From the NCBI GenBank assembly GCA_029216955.1, contig JANAVB010023996.1:13362212-13426211 (forward strand): a DNA stretch of 64,000 nt, in the 5' to 3' direction. A program made the position numbers and the translations under genes. The notes beneath the pieces are model-generated. The model saw only the letters and a program-made list of their open reading frames with translations, was not told the origin of the DNA and did not search any database. Below are positions 56,397 through 64,000 of this stretch, piece after piece. The number at the start of each line of letters is the position of its first letter. The stretch's first letter is position 1. The stretch is from Iris pallida. Its lineage: Eukaryota; Streptophyta; Magnoliopsida; Asparagales; Iridaceae.

Positions 56397-56416
56397 GAAA
56401 ACTTTGAAGGGGGTCT
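56397..56416 (+). other. Tat-D polypurine tract
   Basis: AAAACTTTGAAGGGGGTCT abuts the 3' LTR start TGTAGAAGC. Confidence 0.78.
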
Positions 56417-57578
56417 TGTAGAAGCATGAAAAAGAATAAAGAAATGTCTATGCAGTAAAGAATCTCCATGCGGCTCAGAGAGCCCATGCGGCTCAGAGAG
56501 CCCATGCGGCTCAGGAGTCCATGCGGCTCAAACGTCTATGAGGCTCGGATAGACCCAGAGCTACGTGGCCTTCGACAGATTTTTTCCTTCATCTTTGGCT
56601 GCATTTAATGACCTGACGGCTGACAGCTCTGACAAAAGACAGCTCTGACATAAAGGTGCAATAATGACTGACATAATGGCGCATTCCTAGGGAAGAGGAG
56701 AAAATCTTTTCACAGCTGGCAGAATCTACCGAGTCCCGAGGCATGCGGCTGCTGTATTTATGCGGCCGCCCACTTTATGCGGCTGCCCCTTTCATGCGGC
56801 CACCCATCTTCATACGGCTGCACTCTTTATGTGGCCGCCCGTCAACATACGGCTGCCTATCCTCATACGATTGTCCATCTTCATGCGGCCGTTCATCCCC
56901 ATGCGGCTGTCCATCTTCATACGGCCGTTTATCCTCATGCGGCCCACTCTCATGCGGCTGCCCATCTTCATGTGGATGTTCATCCCCATGCGGCTGTCCA
57001 TCTTCATGTGGCCCATGCATCGACGGCTCTGCCAAGATGGCCCAGTGGAGACACGTAGCACTTTTCATGACGATTGAGATACGTGGCAGTCTTATCTTCC
57101 TGGAATTATGGGTATTAACAAATCTTAATCAGTTTGTTGTAATAAGTGCCCAGATCAAATCAAATCGAGCAAATTAGACACGGGGCAGGCCATTACAAGT
57201 CGTGAATATTCATGGCAATCAACATTTATTGACCACGGAGATTTAATACAATCACATTAATTGCTTAAGTCTATTATATGCAAGATGGACGGTCCAGATT
57301 AATTAACTCTCAGGCCGCCGACTTTTGGATGGGCAATCATTGCAAAACTCTAATGATGCCCCCCCACTCTTATAAATAGCAAGGGGCCATTCCTCTACAA
57401 AAGAGACAAAGAGAGAGAGACCCCCGGCCCTGATCCAGAGAGAATCAGAGAGAGAATATACAGAGGTCGAAAGGACATAGGAGCATACAGAGAGAAAAAA
57501 GAGAGCATTTCTCCATCAACGCCAAGTACTTCTTCTCCAGAGCCAAGGCTGCACCCGATCGTCTAAGGAATAAGGCAG
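56417..57578 (+). repeat. Tat-D 3' LTR, left portion
   Basis: This matches the 5' LTR from its first base to GAATAAGGCAG, where similarity stops at 57578 and T2 begins. Its ATGCGGC array (56750-57030) and TATA box (57371-57378) are retained, and several motif copies are closer to consensus than in the 5' LTR. Confidence 0.9.
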
Positions 57579-60500
57579 TGTAAGCCTACTTTCCAAAATT
57601 CATATATATTTTTTCTCTAAATATTGTAGTTAATTAATTTGTTTATAATAGTGAAGTCCATAAATTACATCATGTTAGTATACTTTAATTTCAGCTTACC
57701 ATTCAATTTTTTATTTCAGTCCAATTATTCTTCTCAGCCCATTAAACTTTCAGCCCACAACCATTTTTCATTAATCCTATGGAGAGGATTAACTCTTCAC
57801 TCCTATGCTTTTAAACGTTTGAAATTTCCATTCAAAAGCCAAATCCTAACGGCCTGGAGAGCGGCCATGTGCTCTGGCATTTCTAACAACCTGTCAGAGA
57901 GGGAACGGAGAATTTTCTCGCCGAATTGGAAGCCTGAGCCTCACGCCACCAAGCCTATTTAAGCCATCCTCCTTGATCAACAACCATCTCTATTTCTTCC
58001 GTTCATTCTTTCTTCCCTTCGAAACTCTGCTCTGTATTAGCCATGGCGAACCACCATGCCTCGACGAACTTCTTCCTAGATTGACGGACGACACGAAGAG
58101 TGGGACGCAACAGCAGGAAGCAAGGAGAAGATCGACTAATTCCAATCAAGTGAGTCAAGTTTTATCAATCTAATTGAATCTTTGGTTCAATCCTCTTTGA
58201 TCTAATCCCTCATCAATATAATTTGTAGCTGAACTTGGAGATTTCTTCTCAAGCTCTTGATCTGTTCAAGAAATTGCTTCTGAGATCAATCGAAGAGGTA
58301 TAGGTTTGAATTGATTCAATGTTACTGTCGTGCTCTTCTTTGACTTGGCTTCTCGTTATTTTGGGTGATAGATCGAGATCTAGAATGAGTGGATCTCATT
58401 TTGTTGATCATCCTAGCTCGTGTTTTAAGACACTGGTATGTTTATCCTCGAATTTCCTTCCCGATCCCTCTTCATAATTTTTAGATCTGGAATGTTATAA
58501 GTAATGCTTGTTTGAAATCATGTGTTTGGCAGTTGAGTTGAGTTCAGTTCCTGGCTGTGTTGAGTGATCTGACAACGCACAGGTAAATTCCAAACCTGTT
58601 TATATCTGAGTTTTGGGTGCATGTGTATAATAGGATAATGATTTGATGGATTGTATGATAGAGAATTTGTGAGATGGGTTTTAGAGGCCTGCTCAGGAAA
58701 TTTGAAAGGATCTAAATTTCTGTTTGTTCTAGAATCTAAGTCCTTTGAACCATTAAATGCTATGGGAGTTTAAACAGTTTGGATATGGGTGCAAATTTGG
58801 AGTCAATCTTGATTTAGATAGTAGGGATGGTTTAGATATTGATTCATGATATGATATTTCAAATTATTCTGTTAGTTATGAATAGCCTAATGGTATCTGT
58901 GTCTCAGTTGGGACTGGTTGTACCAGTCTACCAAATTGATTTACCCTAAAGCAGAGCAGGACAGGGTGTTTGGGATATGGTTTAGGTGTAAACTGGAGTT
59001 TGAGGAACCACTTTTAAGTGTTCCAGTTATCAGGATATGCAAGGACTTTGGTTCACCTCCAATTATATTACCAGGTCCTGTTTTGTTCTTAGAAAAACCT
59101 AAAAATTAACTTGTTTTAGTTTCAATCCAGTTTATGTTATATGACCTGTAAATGGGTTATATTGTGTTCTGAAGAAGAGGCACCTATAGGAAGGGTTGAT
59201 ACTGGGATATTGAAGCAGGTCTTACATTGAGATTTCCTGAACAGTGAAGATCGGGTAAGGAGAGAGTAGAGTACTACTGTCACAAGAGTTCTCTATAATC
59301 TCATTTTAGATTTATTCTCTTGCAATAGATTATATATTTAGATGTTGACTGAATGAAATCAGCCTTAGAATGTTCAGGACTTAATTTAGTCTGGGTGCTA
59401 ATCTACTGTGTATCAGCTCGAGTATGGACTGGAAGGAGGATAATAGTTGCACACTCGACTGAATATCAGTCCATTCTGTGGAACCAGGCTATGGTAATAC
59501 TAGTTGATGACTACTTTGGTGTCATATTGGTTTTGAGAGGAAGGTTATCTGGATTGTTGGGAATCTGTGACTTTGTCACAAGAACAAATCAGTTGTTGTA
59601 AAATAGAGGTTTATCTGTTACAATCGAAAATAATGTGATACCAAGGGTGTTGATGCTTCTCCTGAGTAATGAGGAGGACTGATACCTGATTACTTTTTAG
59701 ACTGACTTAGGATTGTACTGAATGTATATGGGGCAATACTGAATGTACATGTGAGACTGAATTTATGATTTAGCCTGTGATTGGTGGAGCTTGGTTAGAT
59801 TGTGGTCAGGAAATCTTTTAGTCTTTCCAAGACTGAACTAAACTTCTAACCTGAGAGTCTCATGATATCTGAGACACTTGAGAAGTATTGTCTCAGGAGA
59901 CTTGAAATCCCAGAAATTAGGAGATTGTGTGTCTCAGAAATCTGAGACACTTGAGAGTGCTATCTCAGGGAAGCCTGCAGGAAAAACCTAAGTGTCTCAG
60001 GAATCAGGAAATTTGAGGGTTCAGTTCATCTCAGGAAAACCTGAGAATACACATGCAGTAGTGTAGTATTAAGGAGGTTAGGACTGAACTGGAAAGTGAA
60101 TGGAAGTTGGACTGTTTGATTACACAAGGACTGGTGTATATCAGTCTTTGACATGACTGATAGAGTCCTGAATTAAAATCTGGATATATCAACTTGTATA
60201 GGATTAGGTATTGCCCTGCTGATTGGGCTGAGGCAGGATTTCAAGGACTGGTTGCTGTGAATAACACCCTGGACTAATAGATAAGAAATTTGAACCTAGA
60301 ACTAGATTGTTCAGTGTTTTCGAGACTGAATACACTATAGAGAGATATCTGGACATCTATGGACTGTCATGGTGCAGGACATATTAGGTAGGGACTGTTT
60401 GATGCTAAGGATGGAACCCAACTAGTCTTTACCCTGAGATAACATATGGACACCTAGCAGTTGGCTTAGAATTTTGGTTGTGGCCACATGGGTATTGTGT

Positions 60501-61710
60501 ATGACAAATTTAGTAATCAAAGGCCTTGATAGAACCTAGTAGGAGAAATTCTTAACTATTTCATTTGTTTAAGTACTAGATTAGGTAATTATATATAAGG
60601 AAGTTAAGGAAAAGTAAGTATTCTATTAGAGTTTTAATTATAGAGTGACAAGTCATGGAAGAGATAAGTTTAAATTTTAAAACCAAGTTGTTAAGTGAAC
60701 TTTTAGACTAGGATTATTTTACCTACATTGTAGACTTATCTTTTGTAAAATCAATTAATTACAGGAGGATATCTAGCTCTATTGCCTACCCGTACTTTCT
60801 TGGAGCAAGGCAAGTACACTCTACGGTTTTGTGCTTTTCATTATATATCCTGTACTTCCTTGATTGACACATTGCAACACGTCATGTACTTTCTGGTGCT
60901 CATGTTCTCTTGTTCTTATTACTTGTATCTGGGGTGGGGAAATATACTATCTATGTGACCAATCCCAAGAAACAACTCAGGTGTGTTTAGCTTAGACCCC
61001 GCATCGTGCACGCGGGTCCTAAGCCGCCCATTCATGTGCTTTTATGTGCTTTCATGTGCTTACCCTAGCCGGTCACATATTTAGTTATATTTTAAATATA
61101 GTACACACATGTTCAGGAGATATACCTTGTACTTATTTCCTGTGATTCCATGATATCATGTTCTTTCAGGTGGTTACATATCATATTCTTTCATGTTCTT
61201 ACATACCATGTTCTTTCATGTACTTTATACACTGTTTCTTTCATGTTCTTATTCACCATATTCTTTCCTGTACTTTCCATGTTTCCTCGTACTTTCATGA
61301 TGTCTTGTTCATTATCTAGAATTGTACTTGCTCTGCTCCTGAATAGGATATGTTGCAGGTGAGATGGAGGCCTTGTGTGACACCTACTATGGTCAGGATA
61401 TTGCTTTCCCTGCTGAGCCAGCTGGAGCTGCTTGTGACTTAGAGGCTGCAGAAGCCTAGTGCTTCTTTAGTATTTCCTATTATCTTTCCATGTATTGAGA
61501 CTAGCAGACTCTTTTTTTAGTTTGAATATAATAATTCAGATATTGTACTTTACTCTGGTTGGGACACATTTATATAGATGCTGTGATTTCATTCATGTTC
61601 ATATTCTCTGGTTAGTTTCCCTAGATTGGTACAGCTTACTTTGTTGTGTCTAACAACAAAGGCTGGGCGTGTCCGACTCGTATCCGGTTATTCGGGAGCG
61701 GGTCGTGACA
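57579..61710 (+). repeat. T2 5' LTR
   Basis: The LTR starts TGTAAGCCTAC where the Tat-D match ends, and finishes GGGAGCGGGTCGTGACA like T1. It holds no credible gene. Notable contents are a CTATTTAAG box near 57950 that could be the TATA region, CTGAGACAC repeats (59850-60050), pyrimidine-rich CATGTTCTTTC repeats (61150-61310), and a region near 61360-61460 with a counterpart in the T1 LTR. Confidence 0.8.
59850..60050 (+). repeat. CTGAGACAC/GTCTCAG motif cluster in T2 LTR
   Basis: At least seven CTGAGAC or GTCTCAG words occur in both orientations within 200 bp, for example TCTGAGACACTTGAGA at two places. Confidence 0.6.
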
Positions 61711-61926
61711 TGTTTTTAGTGGTGGCCTATGCAGGTCTATCCTAATGGTACCTAGGTCTTAGCATATTATTGGGGGACTTGATTTACACTAGGGAAACTT
61801 GATCACAGCATAGGAAAACCGGGAAATAAGGGTATATCAGGTTTATCATGATTATCAGGTGCTTTATTATTATAAAAACATTGTTTGTTAGGTTTTAGGG
61901 TTTGTCATTCAACAAGTTTTCTTTTT
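61711..61926 (+). other. T2 leader without recognisable primer site
   Basis: Tekay-type elements normally have a site complementary to initiator tRNA-Met (TGGTATCAGAGC) next to the LTR. Here the LTR is followed by TGTTTTTAGTGGTGGCC, and I see no close match in the 216 bp leader. Confidence 0.5.
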
Positions 61927-64000
61927 ATGCTGATGGTCACTACGAGGAAGACCGCAGATCAGCCTGGAGTTGCAGGCAGTTTTGGAGATACAGGCAGTTC
62001 AGGAGTTACAGGCGGCACAGAGCATCCCGCACTCGATATTTCGGCAGATCAGCTTCCATCAGCGCCTCCTATTTTTCCGTTGCTGCCTCCGACGATGACA
62101 TTTGACGGCACCCAGGTGATGGAGATGTTTCAGCATTTTCTGGAGGCCCAGAACCATCAGGCAGTGCAGTTCAGAGCGACTGTCGTCGACGCGCTGAAGA
62201 CCAGAGAGCCGGCAGCACCAGCTCCAGCACCAGTTGCACCTCCAGCACCGCGAGGACCGAGACCAGGGACAGCCAAAGAGTACCAGAACCTTTGCCCGAT
62301 GGACTTCTAGGGCGACGAGGGGATCATCTATGCAGATGAATGGCTGGAGAATGCAGAGAGGACCTTGACCATGGCGAATATTCCAGAGGACCAGAAGGTG
62401 TCAGTGGCTAGCATGCGACTCTTTGACTTGGCCAGAGCTTGGTACCGGAAGGACCCCCAGTTGACGGAGCCCCGAGTGTCTTGGAAAGTTTTCAAAACAC
62501 TGTTCAAGGAGAAATTCTTTCCAGAGGTGGAGCATGATGAGCTGAGGATGCAGTTCGAGGCGCTGCAGCAGGGGACGATGACGGTTGCGCAGCACACTTC
62601 AGAGTTTACCAGACTCAGCAGGTTCGCTGAGAACCTGATTAGAGAGCCAGAGGACAGAGCATGGAGATTCAAGAAGGGTCTCACCAGAGAGCTGCGACAC
62701 GCGGTGGCGATCAGTCAGGCGACGACGTATGCGAGCATTCTGAAGATTGCTCAGGCTGTGGAAAAGGAGGCAGACCCAAGGCTGAAAAGGGATCGGGATA
62801 TGGGCAGCAGCAGTTTCCAGGCACCAGCAAAGAGGGTTCAGACTCAGACCCAGACGAGGCTACAGCAGCAGCATCACCGACCAGCCAGAGCTCCTGCACA
62901 TCAGCATCAGAGACAGCATCTGGCGACCAGTTATGTTTTTTGTCATCGCCCTGGACACCATATCGACGAGTGCCGCAAGAGGTTGGGACTTTGCCTCTTC
63001 TGCGGATCCGATGCACATCAGATAAGGGACTGCACCCAGGCTACAGCTAGACTAGCAGGAGGACAAGGAGCTGGAGGACCACCGGCCGCACCACCCAGAG
63101 CATTGCCTGCTACACCACAGAGAAGAGGAGCTCTACCACCCCAGCAGCAGAGGTTTGCACAGCACCAGCAGCAGCAGAGAGGAGGAGCACAGCAGGGACG
63201 TACTTATGTCATGGCTGCAGTTAAGGAGGACGAGGCAGTGCCAGATGTGATCACAGGTTCTATATTTTTACAATCTTTTCCTGCCATTGTATTGTTTGAT
63301 TCTGGAGCCACGCATAGCTTTGTATCATATGAGTTTCTGCATAGACACGACTTCACACCCAAGCCCACTAGGAGGAACTGTCAGATCATGACAGGAGGAG
63401 GGTCAGTGCCAGTAAGTGAGATGGTGGAATGCCCCATCACTATTGCTGGAAGAGAGATCCGAGCTCGACTTCTAATGATGCCATTGCCCGGATTCGACGT
63501 AGTCCTCGGCATCGACTGGATGAGCGAGCAGTTTGCCATAATAGACTGCCATGAAGGGAAGGTGATCTTCAGCCCGCTAGGAGTTCCACCGTTCGAGATC
63601 AGCAGACGAGTTGCAGAGAGGCCAGAAGGAGTCTATTTCGGAGCTGTTGCAGAAGACCAGGAGTTGTCGCATCCACTTATCGTAGAGTTTCTCGACGTCT
63701 TCCCCGAGGAGCTGCCAGGATTGCCGCCAGATCGAGATGTGGAGTTCAGCATCGACCTATTGCCCGGATCAGCGCCGAAGTCCCAGCATTGTTACAAGAT
63801 CAACCCAAAGGAAGCTGCAGAGTTGAAGGCGCAGATTGATGAGCTGGAGGGCAAGGGTTTTATTCGGTCCAGTGCTTCACCCTGGGGAGCACCGGTACTT
63901 TTCGTACCCAAGAAGGATGGGACGGTGAGGATGTGCATTGACTACCGTGCACTCAACAATATCACCATCAAGAATAGATACCCTTTGCCACGGATTGATG
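61927..64000 (+). pseudogene. T2 gag-pol, 5' part (gag, protease, start of RT)
   Basis: The start is MLMVTTRKTADQ; a second Met follows two codons on. Gag includes a Pro/Ala-rich linker, the retrotransposon-gag domain ([29 protein letters not shown]) and a Gln-rich region. Two knuckles follow: [14 protein letters not shown], where the first Cys is Tyr (TAT, one transition from TGT), and [14 protein letters not shown], intact. Protease has [12 protein letters not shown] begins ([29 protein letters not shown]) and is cut by the window end. A TAG at 62308-62310, between PMDF and GDEGI, is one transition from TGG. Apart from that stop the frame is open for about 690 codons. Gag and pol are in one frame, as in T1. 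Confidence 0.88.

Larger units (their letters stand above)
43015..57578 (+). mobile_element. Tat-D: non-autonomous Tat-type element with antisense PMD gene
   Basis: The 5' LTR (43015-44377) and 3' LTR (from 56417) flank ORF1, gag and protease. There is then no RT, RNase H or integrase; a gene on the opposite strand fills 51.2-55.9 kb. Left TSD is GAGAT (43010-43014). The 3' LTR is cut at 57578 by T2, so about 180 bp should lie beyond T2. Solo LTR S2 (46549-49157) splits gag. LTR divergence is several percent by eye (about a dozen differences in the first 175 bp), intermediate between Tat-A and Tat-B. Movement would need RT and integrase supplied by a related element. Confidence 0.88.
57579..64000 (+). 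mobile_element. T2: Tekay-like chromovirus, 5' part (runs off the window)
   Basis: A 4.1 kb LTR (57579-61710) is followed by a leader and a gag-pol frame that is open to the window end except for one TAG. Gag, protease and RT resemble T1 but are clearly a different family. Insertion in the Tat-D 3' LTR predicts the TSD GGCAG (57574-57578) after the right end of T2 outside the window. Confidence 0.88.

Noticed and set aside
57579..57579. Truncation of the Tat-D 3' LTR by deletion
   Set aside because: The break coincides with a TG start and a 4.1 kb LTR ending GTGACA, so interruption by T2 is the simpler reading; it remains testable outside the window.
57639..59601. Possible host gene in the 4 kb without retrotransposon proteins
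   Set aside because: The segment lies between a clear LTR start (57579) and end (61710), has only short unconserved ORFs, and its length matches the T1 LTR.

Overview
The window looks like intergenic DNA from a large, repeat-rich flowering-plant genome, probably a eudicot, though the species cannot be named from the sequence. I found no host gene, tRNA or rRNA. Essentially every base can be assigned to nested transposable elements, and most junctions are fixed by 3-5 bp target-site duplications (TSDs).

Layout. The oldest layer is Tat-C, a decayed minus-strand Ty3/gypsy element of the Tat/Ogre type, seen at 20073-20762 and 40261-43014. Three elements landed in it. T1 (1-20072) is the 3' part of a Tekay-like chromovirus with a 4.06 kb LTR. 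Tat-B (20763-40260, TSD ATTAG) is a decayed relative of Tat-C. Tat-D (43015 to beyond the window, left TSD GAGAT) lacks RT, RNase H and integrase and carries an antisense, intron-bearing plant-mobile-domain (PMD) gene instead. A further layer sits inside these. Tat-A (6882-18607, TSD TTGAC, two 956 bp LTRs, nearly intact) lies in the T1 LTR. A CACTA transposon (26924-31778, TSD TTA) lies in Tat-B pol. Two solo LTRs of one Tekay-like family are S1 (36933-39805, TSD TGAAG, in the Tat-B 3' LTR) and S2 (46549-49157, TSD ACCTG, in Tat-D gag). A second Tekay element, T2 (57579 to the window end), lies in the Tat-D 3' LTR.

How the genes work together. The Tat elements share one plan: LTR, tRNA-Arg-like primer site, an extra ORF1, gag, protease-RT-RNase H-second RNase H-integrase, an antisense gene with its own TATA box, polypurine tract, LTR. 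In Tat-A and Tat-D the ORF1 ATG lies in the last 10 bp of the LTR, and the primer site is itself coding.

Most interesting pattern. Each Tat family carries its own short CpG-containing word many times, on both strands. The word occurs in the LTRs, as the repeat unit of ORF1, and (clearest in Tat-D) upstream of and inside the first intron of the antisense gene; I did not notice such clusters in gag-pol. The words are AAGTCACGC (Tat-A), GCGCAACCTG (Tat-B) and ATGCGGC (Tat-D). The unrelated Tekay solo LTRs S1 and S2 carry tandem arrays built on the Tat-A and Tat-B words. I suggest, as inference only, a family-specific DNA-recognition code, comparable in logic to short-motif anti-silencing systems of some plant DNA transposons. 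The CACTA element holds a second notable item: a 193 bp inverted duplication of a captured B3-domain gene fragment, a natural hairpin-RNA candidate.
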